Shown piece after piece: positions 17,425 through 24,613 of a DNA stretch of 24,613 bases. A program made the position numbers and the translations under genes. Every line of letters starts with the position of its first letter. Position 1 is the stretch's first letter. The DNA comes from MB-PLM-2 sp964385715. Lineage in GTDB: Bacteria; Planctomycetota; Planctomycetia; Pirellulales; UBA7805. Under the pieces are notes generated by a model, which saw nothing but the letters and a program-made list of their open reading frames with translations, was not told where the DNA came from and searched no databases. The stretch lies in the NCBI GenBank assembly GCA_964385715.1, contig CAYLRE010000035.1:1-24613 (forward strand), in the 5' to 3' direction.

Positions 17425-18192
17425 CTAGAAGCCGAACAACTCGCGGGCGTTCTTGGTGCTTAGCGCCGCAAATTCTTCCAGGCTGCTACCTCGAACTTCC
17501 GCCAGCACGGTCGCCGTATGCACGACATGCGCCGGCTCGTTCCGCTTACCCCGGAGCGGATGCGGAGAAAGATACGGGCAGTCCGTCTCAACCATGATGC
17601 GGTCATCCCGAATGGTTGCCGCCACTTCACGGAGATCGCTCGCCTTCTTGAATGTCACCATGCCGGCGTAACTGATGTGCATGCCAAGCTCGAGACATTC
17701 GGCGGCCATTTCCGCATCGCCCACGAATGAGTGCATCACGCCACGCAAAGGCCCCCGTTCTCTCGCTTCACGTAGCATGGCCAGCACGTCGGCCTCGCTC
17801 TCGCGGGTATGAACAATAAACGGCAAGTTACGCTTCTGCGAAAGTCGTAAATGCCGATCGAAGTAGTCCTGCTGGACGTCGAACGGAGTGTAATCCCAAT
17901 AGCGATCGAGCCCGGTCTCGCCAATGGCAATCACTTTAGGTGAATCGACCAGGGCCAGAATCCGCTCCCAATCGCCCTCCTTCGCCTGAGCACAATAGTT
18001 GGGCTGCATGCCGACCGCGGCGAAAATCATCTCGTGTTTCGCGGCCAATTGAACGCTCGCCGCGGCCGAATCGGCGTCAATCGCCACGGCCAGAATGCGT
18101 TCCACTCCCGCGTCTCGCGCCCGGTCGATGACCTCCTGACGATCCTCGTCAAACTCGCTCTGATCAAGATGGGCGTGGGTATCGATGAGCAT
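17425..18192 (-). CDS. tatD: TatD family metal-dependent hydrolase
   Basis: Cytoplasmic metal-dependent DNase-type hydrolase of 255 residues. The start is the ATG at 18192, giving 'MLIDTHAHLDQ', the normal family N-terminus; the open frame runs further upstream but that part has no family similarity and crosses the divergent queF leader. Metal ligands can be placed at H6, H8, E92 ('GETGLD'), H128 ('VHTRE'), H154 ('MHSF') and D204 ('ETDCPYL'). One oddity is 'GMQPN' at 61-65 where most relatives have G-x-H-P-H; the lost histidines are not metal ligands. It is a neighbour of queF in divergent orientation. Confidence 0.93.
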   Translation of the reverse strand: MLIDTHAHLDQSEFDEDRQEVIDRARDAGVERILAVAIDADSAAASVQLAAKHEMIFAAVGMQPNYCAQAKEGDWERILALVDSPKVIAIGETGLDRYWDYTPFDVQQDYFDRHLRLSQKRNLPFIVHTRESEADVLAMLREARERGPLRGVMHSFVGDAEMAAECLELGMHISYAGMVTFKKASDLREVAATIRDDRIMVETDCPYLSPHPLRGKRNEPAHVVHTATVLAEVRGSSLEEFAALSTKNARELFGF

Positions 18193-18368
18193 GATCGTTG
18201 TCGTCTGCAGGGCAGCCAGGAAAGTCACGGTCTCTTTCGCAAAGATTGCCATGATGGCACAATGAGCACTTGCAGAAAAGGAGCGGGCATTCCATTTGCC
18301 GAATGACCGTGACACCCGCTGACCGAGCTGCCAAGTACACGTAACCGAGAGCGACGCCGAGAGATTCG

Positions 18369-18728
18369 ATGGATAAATTTCGCGACATGCTGGAAACCTT
18401 TGAGAACCCAAACCCAAATCGGGATTATTCGATTGAGATCGTCTGCCCAGAATTTACGTCGGTCTGCCCCAAGACAGGACAACCGGACTTTGGCGTACTC
18501 ACGTTCCGCTACATCGCCGATGCAAAGTGCGTCGAACTGAAGAGCCTCAAACTGTACTTGCAGCAGTTTCGCAATGAGGGGATCTTTTACGAGGCAGTCA
18601 CCAATCGCATTCTCGATGACTTTGTCGAAGTCGTTTCGCCACGCCGCGTCGTTTTGGAAGCTTCGTTCAGTGCTCGCGGCGGGATAACGACCGATGTGGT
18701 TGTCGCCTATCCCGATGACGAGCGATAG
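18369..18728 (+). CDS. queF: NADPH-dependent 7-cyano-7-deazaguanine reductase
   Basis: Reduces preQ0 to preQ1 with two NADPH in queuosine biosynthesis; cytoplasmic. At 119 residues it is the short, unimodular type I form. The thioimide-forming cysteine is C33 and the general acid D40, in 'SVCPKTGQPDFG'. 'ELKSLKLYLQQFRNEG' (56-71) is the NADPH-binding QueF signature. 'EASFSARGGI' near the end is also typical. The other queuosine genes (queC, queD, queE, tgt, queA) are not in the window. GAGAGA lies shortly before the ATG. A terminator-like hairpin starts 16 nt after the stop. No preQ1 riboswitch is evident in the 176-bp divergent leader. Confidence 0.96.
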   Translation: MDKFRDMLETFENPNPNRDYSIEIVCPEFTSVCPKTGQPDFGVLTFRYIADAKCVELKSLKLYLQQFRNEGIFYEAVTNRILDDFVEVVSPRRVVLEASFSARGGITTDVVVAYPDDER

Positions 18729-18743
18729 TAGACAATCCACTTG

Positions 18744-18771
18744 GCCCCGGTCTGACAGACATGACCTGGGC
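18744..18771 (+). terminator. Hairpin after queF
   Basis: GCCCCGGTC (18744-18752) pairs with GACCTGGGC (18763-18771) with one C-T mismatch and a 10-nt loop. It starts 16 nt after the queF stop. There is no U-tract, so termination is only suggested. Confidence 0.35.
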
Positions 18772-18854
18772 ACATCCAATCGCCCTCTTCGTTAACGTCG
18801 CCCTACGTTTAGCAGCAAACCCAGACGCTTAACAATCAACATAGAAAGTCGCTG

Positions 18855-19868
18855 ATGTCGGAAAACCCACGCGTCATCCTCAGCGGATTTGCCGATGAAT
18901 CGGCGATTCATAAGACGGCCGTCGAGCAGTTTGCCGCTTTCGCCGCGCTCGGCCTGCAGTATTACAGCATTCGCTTTATCGATGTCGGTTCAGGCGTAAA
19001 GAACGTCATGAAGCTGACGAAGTCGGAAATTTCTAAAGTTCGCCACCTGGAAAGCGAATACGACCTAAACGTCTCTTCGATCGGCTCGCCCATCGGCAAA
19101 GTCAAGCTGGTCGACGTCGAAGACGGAACCGACAACGCGTTCATTCCCTTCAAGAAGTACCTTGAGAAGGACGTGGCCCACGCCTGCGAAGTGGCCCATG
19201 CTTTCGAGACGAAACTCATTCGGGGCTTCTCGTTCTACCCGCCCAAGAATGCCGATCCGCGTGAGTACCTTCCTCAGGCCGTCGATCAACTGGGACAAAT
19301 CGCTGAGGCCTGCCACCGCAGCGACCTCACGTTCGGCCTGGAGATTGAAGCCAACCTCGTTGGTCAGACGGGCGAGCTGCTCGCTGAAATTTACCGCCAG
19401 GTCGATCACCCCGCAATGATGCTGATCTTCGACGCCGCTAACATCACGGTCCAAGGCTTTTCAACTGCCGAGGTCTACGGGCAGTACGAGGCGATGCGCG
19501 ACGGCATCGGCTGGATTCACGTCAAAGACTACCTCCAGCAAAAGACCTCACAATCTGGCGGTCACGTTGATGAAGAAGCCCTCAAGCACTTCGTTCCGTC
19601 CGATATCGGCAGCGGCGGTTATGCGGCCATCCTCCAAGACTTCCGCGAGGAAATCCCCAAGCTCGAGAAGAAACTCAAGCGACGTGGTATCCCTGGCGTC
19701 TTTGCTGACCTGGAACCACACGTAAAAGGAGGTGGGCAGTTCGGCGGCTTCAGCGGCCCGGACGGAATGGGGGTCGCGCTGCGGGGGCTCTGCCGTGTAC
19801 TCGACTTTGCCAAGATCGACTACCACCTAACCGACTTCGAGGACATCTGCGCCTCACGCGGATTCTAG
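18855..19868 (+). CDS. Sugar phosphate isomerase/epimerase, TIM barrel
   Basis: 337-residue protein of the xylose-isomerase-like TIM-barrel (AP endonuclease 2) superfamily. The barrel strands read 'VILSGFADESA', 'LQYYSIRFIDV', 'DLNVSSIGSPIGK', 'TKLIRGFSFYPP', 'LTFGLEIEANLVGQ', 'MMLIFDAANI' and 'IGWIHVKDY'. The acidic and histidine residues in the last three are expected metal ligands. Members isomerise or epimerise sugars, inositol derivatives or hydroxypyruvate; which one cannot be told here. No signal peptide. It follows queF by 126 bp but is probably separate, given the hairpin between them. It converges with the FHA gene. In planctomycetes this family is often found with Gfo/Idh/MocA oxidoreductases, and two of those lie 10 kb upstream. 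Confidence 0.88.
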   Translation: MSENPRVILSGFADESAIHKTAVEQFAAFAALGLQYYSIRFIDVGSGVKNVMKLTKSEISKVRHLESEYDLNVSSIGSPIGKVKLVDVEDGTDNAFIPFKKYLEKDVAHACEVAHAFETKLIRGFSFYPPKNADPREYLPQAVDQLGQIAEACHRSDLTFGLEIEANLVGQTGELLAEIYRQVDHPAMMLIFDAANITVQGFSTAEVYGQYEAMRDGIGWIHVKDYLQQKTSQSGGHVDEEALKHFVPSDIGSGGYAAILQDFREEIPKLEKKLKRRGIPGVFADLEPHVKGGGQFGGFSGPDGMGVALRGLCRVLDFAKIDYHLTDFEDICASRGF

Positions 19869-19969
19869 AGTCGATTCGGCTCATGTGATCAGGATGCTCG
19901 ATCAGGTGACTTGGCGAGCAAACAATGGTCGCGGCTTCGCTGCAAGCCCAGGGGCTAACTTAGTACGAA

Positions 19970-20957
19970 CTACGACTCGTCCTCTTCTTCAGCGGCGTGC
20001 AACCATTTGGCGTGCTTCATTAGCAAACCACATTGCACCGACCAATAGATCGCCCCAACAAGGGCGGCAGTACCACTTAAGAATGTGGTACTCATTTCGT
20101 TGTTGGCATTAAGAACCAGCACCACGCCGGCGGCGAAACTGAGCGCCGANNNNNNNNNNGTTTCCAATGGCGGCCGCCTTCCAACGACGGAACAGGCTTT
20201 GATCGACCTCTTCGTCCTCGGTCAGATCACGCAAGGCTTCCATTTCGGCATGCGCATCCGGTGTCAAGATTCGTGGTGACATCGACGCAACATCCCAGGC
20301 CGGTTCATCGGCGGCACTCGCGTTCGGAGTCGCGTTGCCCTCCATCACCGATTCCAACGTATATGCCTGCCCCTGCGATTGCGGGCTGTAGTCCGTTCCG
20401 CCAGCCGTCAATCCAGTGTGCATCGACTCTAGTTCGTCATTTTCACTGCAACCGCGAGCACGCTCGAGCAGTTGATGCATGTAGTCATAAATCGAGTCGT
20501 CTCCGTCGGTGACACCGGAGCGAGTCATTCTGGGCGTTGCGTTAGCCGCCGGAGACGTTTCTTGCTGACTGGGTGATGTGTTACCGCGCTCTGCATCGGC
20601 AATAGCGTTCTCTACATCGTCAATAGCAACGACTTCCAGATCGACCGGTCCGATGCTCAAGACATCGCCCGAGGAGAGTGGGGCTACGTCGAACTCGCCA
20701 CCATTGAGGCGAGTCTCCGGCGACCACCGACGGGCAACGGTCGAGCCTTCACCGCGTACGACCAGACAGTGCATGGGATGAACGCCTTCGGATTGCAGCC
20801 GCACGTTGCAATAGGAGGCCGATCCGAAAGTCAGCTTGCCCTCGGTCAGTCGCAGCTCTTGACCATCACGGCTGGTTCCACGAATTCGCAGCACCAGTTC
20901 ACCCGTAGGATTTCCCAACAGGCTGGTCGATTCGTTGGTAGGAGAAGTCGAGGTCAT
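19970..20957 (-). CDS. FHA-domain protein with C-terminal membrane tail, split by assembly gap
   Basis: From the ATG at 20957 the frame reads about 265 residues to the ten N's at 20150-20159. A second minus-strand frame continues past the gap to a stop at 19970. The two are in different frames with ten N's, which I treat as a placeholder of unknown length, so one gene is likely. The N-terminal half has an FHA-like fold at about residues 20-110 ('LVLRIRG', 'KLTFGSASYCNVRL', 'VHPMHC', 'TRLNGGEF', 'GDVLSIG'). The usual GR-S and S-R-x-H are degraded to FGSAS and H-P-M-H, so phosphothreonine binding is doubtful. A polar linker of about 150 residues follows, and the tail beyond the gap has one or two TM segments and an acidic end (AAEEEDES). 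Role unknown. Confidence 0.75.
20150..20159. other. Assembly gap (10 N)
   Basis: Ten unresolved bases interrupt the FHA-domain gene. The flanking reading frames agree only if the true gap is not exactly ten bases, so the number should be read as a placeholder. Confidence 0.95.
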
Positions 20958-20977
20958 GTCCCGGATCGTTCGTTCTG

Positions 20978-21281
20978 TTATGCGTTTGAATGAATGACGA
21001 GCGGTTGCGGCAAGTCGGCACGCTTCCCCGCGGTCGCCAGCTCTTCCAGCAGTCGGCCCAGACGAACAGTCACCCCCGGCAGGATGCGATTCGAACTGGG
21101 AGCACTGCTGGCGTCGTTGACCACGGTTAGCTGACCGCGGCGTCACTAACGCCGGCATCGAAAAACGCCATAAGTGCTCGTGTACATTGAAGATGTAGCT
21201 CACCCTCGGCATCTCGTCAAAACAAAGCCTCGTGGTAGCTGCCCCCGTCGAAGAAGTGGCTTCATTGATTTCCGTCTGCAT
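20978..21281 (-). pseudogene. Possible small gene broken by a frameshift
   Basis: On the minus strand a frame starting at ATG 21281 reads 'MQTEINEATSSTGAATTRL', then 'MPRVSYIFNVHEHLWRF', in protein-like codons. Near 21130-21145 the protein-like character moves to the next frame, which continues 'LTVVNDASSAPSSNRILPGV', then 'VRLGRLLEELATAGKR', and stops at 20978, 21 bp before the FHA start. Skipping one base joins the two into about 100 residues. The second part alone could also be a 48-residue gene from a GTG at 21124. No SD is visible for either start. It may be a pseudogene, a sequencing error or chance. No family is recognised. Confidence 0.35.
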
Positions 21282-21332
21282 CGATTGAAAACGACTCGAT
21301 ATCTGTGACGGTTTTGTCGATTATCCCAAAGC

Positions 21333-21407
21333 GACATGCCTCGACAGGCGTGTCCCGCCTTCCGCGGGATCGCGAAGGGTTAAAAATTGTGGGGTTTTGA
21401 TCCCCAC
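21333..21407. repeat. Three-hairpin element
   Basis: Three stems occur in a row: GACATGCCT-CGAC-AGGCGTGTC (21333-21354, one G-U), TCCCGC-CTTCC-GCGGGA (21353-21369) and GTGGGG-TTTTGAT-CCCCAC (21389-21407). Such clusters of short GC-rich dyads are typical of REP/MITE-like intergenic elements, and I recall similar strings in other planctomycete spacers; this is not testable within one window. Read on the minus strand, the last stem is followed by AATTTTTAA, as in an intrinsic terminator. Confidence 0.5.
21380..21407 (-). terminator. Minus-strand terminator-like hairpin
   Basis: On the minus strand GTGGGG-ATCAAAA-CCCCAC is followed directly by AATTTTTAA. The six-pair GC-rich stem plus U-tract fits an intrinsic terminator. 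No annotated minus-strand gene ends just before it, so it may stop antisense or intergenic transcription, or simply be part of the repeat element. Confidence 0.4.
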
Positions 21408-21713
21408 CGCGAGCTACGACAGACACCGTAACTCGCAACAACATAACGAGTTGGATCGTCGACGGCTCGTCGAGGGGGGAGCCGGTGCAGGACCACCCTG
21501 CTTCCTTCCCTTTACGCAGCTGCGGCGTAATATATGCGTGGTCGTTTCAGGAACTTGCCGGTCAAGGTGATTCCTAGGCGTCCGGCGACAGGGTCGCTAA
21601 TCCATTCGGAGCGGCGGCCAGGCACTTCAAGAAGAGATCGACCAAGTTGCATGACTCGAAGGGGGGCACTCCTTCGCGCGGCGCAGGGGTCGGGCTCGTG
21701 AGAGGAATCATCC

Positions 21714-22157
21714 ATGGCACGTAATGACGCAATCCTCAACATGCGCGATATCTTGGTTAAGCGACGCGACGCGCTTCGCAAGGCGCTTGCCGGCGACTTG
21801 AGCCTGCTCAAGCAGCTCAATGAGACGACGAGCGGTGACGTGATCGATGCCGCGCTTGATTCCGCACAGGATGAAATCAATTCACAGCTGGCCGAGGTCG
21901 AAAGCCGCGAACTGGCTAGCATCGACAACGCCTTGGAAAGAATGCGTGAGGGCACCTACGGGCTTTGCGAAGCCTGTTCGTCCAAGATTCCGATGGCGCG
22001 TCTCAAGGCGCTTCCTTATGCCACGATGTGCATCGAGTGTCAGCGAGAGGCCGAACGCGACGGCAGCGCCGGCGGAGCAGGCTCCGACTGGGGTCGCGTG
22101 CCGGACGTAAGCACGGGTGAGGCCGATCTCACGATCAACGACTTAGAGCTGTCGTAA
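21714..22157 (+). CDS. DksA/TraR family zinc-finger protein
   Basis: 147-residue cytoplasmic regulator predicted to insert a coiled coil into the RNA polymerase secondary channel, as DksA does with ppGpp in the stringent response. The N-terminal half is helical. Its tip carries D42-x-x-D45-x-A47, matching the DxxDxA tip motif needed for DksA activity. The zinc finger is complete: C85, C88, C106 and C109 (C-x2-C-x17-C-x2-C, 'CEACSSKIP' and 'CIECQ'). A short acidic tail follows. The ATG is preceded by AGAGGAATCATCC, with GAGGA 7-8 nt upstream. I leave the symbol blank because several DksA-like paralogues exist. The protease gene follows after about 147 bp. Confidence 0.92.
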   Translation: MARNDAILNMRDILVKRRDALRKALAGDLSLLKQLNETTSGDVIDAALDSAQDEINSQLAEVESRELASIDNALERMREGTYGLCEACSSKIPMARLKALPYATMCIECQREAERDGSAGGAGSDWGRVPDVSTGEADLTINDLELS

Positions 22158-22304
22158 GTCCGGCTGTCCGCGATCACCTCGCGACGCTTTTTCCAACTAG
22201 CCATGGCGGCAACTGCGCAAGCGGTCCGCCACCGTCGGTCCTTAGTCCCCACTCGATTCCGCGGACGATATGATGCGTCCGCTCTCAAGCAAGGAAGCGG
22301 TTTC

Positions 22305-23456
22305 GTGCAATTGAACTTGGCAACCACCTTCGTTGGGATGAGCACTCGAGGTAAGCACCTCGCCAAATTCATGCTGGGAGCGATCTTCATGATCGCATCC
22401 GCGACACCGGCTTTAGCCGTCGAAGAGCCGATCACCGAAGACGAACGCCAAAAGCTCTATCAAGAGTTGGTTCAAGAGCACAAGGAATTTGAGCAGAACA
22501 CGCGAATTCTAAAACGCGTCGTTAGAGTTGCTCGCCCAACGGTCGTGCACATCGAAGTCAATCGGACCGGCGGTCTGAGCCGTGGTATGCCAGAGGAAAC
22601 CGGCTCGGGCGTAATTATCCAGCTGAAAGATAAGTACTACGTGCTCACGAATCGGCACCTGGTGCGCAACGCGTCGCCGAGCCAAATCGGCGTACGCCTG
22701 GCGGACGGCCGTGAACTGACGCCAACCGCCGCATGGGTTGATGCGGGAACCGACGTCGCCACGCTGGCCATCACCGGATCGAATCTCCACGCCTGTCGCA
22801 TTGGGGATAGCGATACGCTGGAAATCGGCGACTTCGTGATGGCAATCGGCAGTCCCTTTGGACTGAATCACTCCGTCACCTACGGGATCATCAGCGCGAC
22901 CGGCCGCCGAGATCTCAAGCTTACCTCCGAAGCAGAACGAGTCGACTATCAGGACTTCCTGCAGACGGACGCCTCGATCAACCCGGGCAACAGCGGCGGC
23001 CCGATGGTCAATCTACGTGGCGAGCTGGTCGGCATCAACACCGCCATCGCGAGCGTTGGCGGCCGCAACGAAGGAATCGGCTTCTCGATTCCGATCAACA
23101 TGGTGATGTTCGTCGCCAAGCAACTGATCGAAAATGGCACGGTCGTTCGCGGCTATCTCGGCGTCTGGCTCGACCGCGAGTTCGGTGCCAACGATGCTGT
23201 CGCTCTTGGAATTAAAGTGCCCGGTGGTGCCAAGATTCGCCGCATCACCGAGAACTCCCCGGCGGCAAAAGCCGATCTTCGTGAAGGTGATGTGATCCTC
23301 AGCGTCAATGGCGTACTCATCGACGATGATGCTCACCTGATCAACGAGGTCGCTCAGACGAACGTTGGCAGCAAGATCGCAATGGTCATTTTCCGAGACG
23401 GAAAAGAAATGACCGTCGAAGTCGAAATGGGCAATCGCGCTAACTTCGAGCGATAG
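22305..23456 (+). CDS. HtrA/DegP-like serine protease with one PDZ domain
   Basis: Periplasmic trypsin-like protease of 383 residues. I start it at GTG 22305 because AAGGA lies 9 nt upstream and a TATGAT -10-like box lies at 22269; ATG 22338 and ATG 22203 are alternatives without an SD. A signal peptide ends near 'TPALA' (residue 38). The catalytic triad is H118 ('LTNRHLV'), D150 ('DAGTDVATL') and S230 ('NPGNSGGPM'). One PDZ domain follows at about residues 285-375 ('YLGVWLDREF', 'NSPAAKADLREGDVILSVNG'). The protein is shorter than two-PDZ DegP and resembles DegS-type forms, but with a cleavable signal. A role in envelope protein quality control is likely. It converges with the nucleoside hydrolase. 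Confidence 0.92.
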   Translation: MQLNLATTFVGMSTRGKHLAKFMLGAIFMIASATPALAVEEPITEDERQKLYQELVQEHKEFEQNTRILKRVVRVARPTVVHIEVNRTGGLSRGMPEETGSGVIIQLKDKYYVLTNRHLVRNASPSQIGVRLADGRELTPTAAWVDAGTDVATLAITGSNLHACRIGDSDTLEIGDFVMAIGSPFGLNHSVTYGIISATGRRDLKLTSEAERVDYQDFLQTDASINPGNSGGPMVNLRGELVGINTAIASVGGRNEGIGFSIPINMVMFVAKQLIENGTVVRGYLGVWLDREFGANDAVALGIKVPGGAKIRRITENSPAAKADLREGDVILSVNGVLIDDDAHLINEVAQTNVGSKIAMVIFRDGKEMTVEVEMGNRANFER

Positions 23457-23474
23457 ACGCTCCATCTGCCCAGT

Positions 23475-23503
23475 GCCGCGGCATCGCCAGGCGATGTGCC
23501 GGC
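23475..23503. terminator. Bidirectional hairpin between convergent genes
   Basis: GCCGCGGCATCGCC (23475-23488) and GGCGATGTGCCGGC (23490-23503) form a long stem with two mismatches, its innermost bases making the loop. It fills the 46-bp gap between the ends of the protease and nucleoside hydrolase genes and could stop transcripts from both sides. No U-tract is present. Confidence 0.4.
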
Positions 23504-24432
23504 TAGACGATGGCATCCAGTCCACGCAGGATGCAGTCCATCACCGCAGGCGCATCGACTTCCACGGCGACCTCCATGTTAGGACGCCAGGTCGGAGCGC
23601 TACGACGGTCGAAGATCGTGCTTCCCACCGCCAGTTCACCAGCAACTTCGACGTCGCCGGCCAGTTCCTCCGTGCCAAATAGCTCGGGGTTCAAGGCCGC
23701 CACAAGAGCCACCGCGTCGTGCAGGTGCACGCCCTCGAGCCCCAACACATTGCGGTGCGTGCGAAAGGCAAAGCTCAAGATGTCCCGCATGAACTTACCC
23801 GCGGGCGCCGTCTCCGCTGGCAGTTGATCGAGCTGATCGTACGTCATCACCACCTGACTCGTGACGTCGAGCGGAATCAAGGTCTTTGTCGTCGGTGAAC
23901 GGAACACGGCCTGAGCCGATTCCGGGTCGCAGTAAATGTTGAATTCGGCCGCCGGGGTGACGTTCCCTGGACCGAGCGAGCCTCCCATCATGTGAATCGC
24001 GCCAATCATCGACGCGAGCTCCGGATCGCGGGCCATCGCGCGGGCAACATTCGTCAGCGGTCCAAGCGCAATGATCGTGATCGCATCTGGCGCGGCCCGA
24101 ACTTCCTCCACAATCACCTTTTCGGAGAAATGTTGATGATGTAGCTCGGCGACGGGAAATCCAGTATTCCCGAGGCCGTCTTTACCATGAATATGGCGAG
24201 CGTCGGCCGAGCGACCGGCGTCGGGCTCCCGAGCCGCTCCCACACGAGGCAGACGTGGAGGATCGAGCTGCTCGATGATCGACTGAACATTGGAAGTAGC
24301 CTGCGCGGCAGAGACATTGCCCGCGGTTGCCGTAACGGCCACGACCTCGAGCCGCGGATCAAATAAGGCCATTGCCAGAGCCACGGCATCGTCGATACCC
24401 GGATCGACGTCCAAAATCACCTTTCTGGCCAT
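23503..24432 (-). CDS. Inosine-uridine preferring nucleoside hydrolase
   Basis: Hydrolyses the N-glycosidic bond of ribonucleosides, freeing base and ribose for salvage; cytoplasmic, calcium dependent. The 309-residue length fits the family. The N-terminal calcium site is 'DVDPGIDD' (residues 8-15). 'IIALGPLTNVARAM', 'IHMMGGS', 'AEFNIYCDPESAQAVF' and 'HLHDAVAL' are further signatures, the last holding the C-terminal His-Asp pair. GGAGGG lies 6 nt before the ATG at 24432; the ATG at 24438 directly abuts it and is less likely. No base phosphoribosyltransferase or transporter is next to it, so purine or pyrimidine preference is open. Confidence 0.94.
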   Translation of the reverse strand: MARKVILDVDPGIDDAVALAMALFDPRLEVVAVTATAGNVSAAQATSNVQSIIEQLDPPRLPRVGAAREPDAGRSADARHIHGKDGLGNTGFPVAELHHQHFSEKVIVEEVRAAPDAITIIALGPLTNVARAMARDPELASMIGAIHMMGGSLGPGNVTPAAEFNIYCDPESAQAVFRSPTTKTLIPLDVTSQVVMTYDQLDQLPAETAPAGKFMRDILSFAFRTHRNVLGLEGVHLHDAVALVAALNPELFGTEELAGDVEVAGELAVGSTIFDRRSAPTWRPNMEVAVEVDAPAVMDCILRGLDAIV

Positions 24433-24613
24433 GTTCATCCCTCCGCCTGAATTGTGGCAGCCCCTAGAACCGCCGCATTGCTCCGTCGCTTGGCCGTGAT
24501 TCTAGGACCGCGGCGCCGCCGCTACAAGACTATTGTCCGCAAAGAAGTTGCAGTTTATCGATCGCGCGACACGTGAATCCGATCATAGCCATACCGGGCG
24601 ACGACAATTACAA

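Larger units (their letters stand above)
20958..21713. other. Spacer upstream of FHA gene and dksA-like gene
   Basis: This stretch separates the divergent genes at 20957 (minus) and 21714 (plus). The half next to the FHA gene holds a possible small, perhaps frameshifted gene (20978-21281). The middle (21333-21407) has three consecutive hairpins. The part before dksA-like contains TTACGC-AGCTGCG-GCGTAA (21512-21530) and a TAATAT at 21528-21533 that could be a -10 box, without a good -35. Confidence 0.5.

Noticed and set aside
18193..18417. N-terminal extension of TatD by 75 codons
   Set aside because: The family begins at MLIDTHAHLD, and the extension would overlap the queF start and leader.
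21082..21100. GTTCGAATC-like T-arm on the minus strand, possible tRNA
   Set aside because: No acceptor stem, anticodon arm or CCA could be built around it; it lies in the possible small reading frame.
21512..21955. 147-codon minus-strand frame over the dksA-like gene
   Set aside because: Ser/Arg/Leu-rich antisense of a gene with an intact zinc finger; no RBS.

Overview
The window reads as an ordinary chromosomal stretch of a planctomycete, most likely of the Pirellulaceae (Blastopirellula/Bremerella/Rhodopirellula type). The reasons are inferential: two adjacent Gfo/Idh/MocA oxidoreductases with Tat signals, a small membrane protein opening with the 'FQFRLRGLLWLV' type of N-terminus common in that phylum, many secreted or membrane proteins of unknown function, short operons with wide spacers, moderately high GC, and intergenic hairpin repeats of a kind I recall from such genomes. 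No phage, transposase, CRISPR array, tRNA or rRNA was seen. A 10-N assembly gap lies at 20150-20159.

Layout. 1-414 has no convincing gene but holds two dyad repeat modules. 415-3639 (minus) carries a double-domain ABC-2 permease and argininosuccinate synthase. 3980-4938 (plus) is a pair of small membrane proteins joined by a GTGA stop/start overlap. 5223-9239 (plus) has two paralogous Tat-exported Gfo/Idh/MocA proteins separated by a terminator and a promoter, then an SDR dehydrogenase. 9471-10784 is xylose isomerase (xylA), with a 16-bp tandem repeat upstream. It overlaps tail to tail with a secreted protein of unknown function (10765-11703, minus). 12146-14032 (plus) holds a membrane-anchored HEAT-like protein and a small two-TM protein. 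14033-14784 is a structured spacer with several hairpins and a strong candidate for a small RNA of about 75 nt. 14785-17414 (plus) holds an M20 amidohydrolase and a YbdK/GCS2-type carboxylate-amine ligase. tatD (minus) and queF (plus) are divergent, and a TIM-barrel sugar isomerase/epimerase follows. 19970-20957 (minus) is a degenerate FHA-domain protein interrupted by the gap. 20958-21713 holds a possible frameshifted small gene and a three-hairpin repeat. 21714-23456 (plus) has a DksA/TraR zinc-finger protein and an HtrA-like protease. A nucleoside hydrolase (minus) closes the window.

How the genes fit together. The Gfo/Idh pair, SDR, xylose isomerase and the sugar epimerase suggest carbohydrate turnover, typical of polysaccharide-degrading planctomycetes, though they do not form one operon. 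argG, queF, tatD and dksA-like are housekeeping. I found no clear new multi-gene system. The most interesting unexplained signal is the promoter/hairpin/terminator cassette at 14188-14294.
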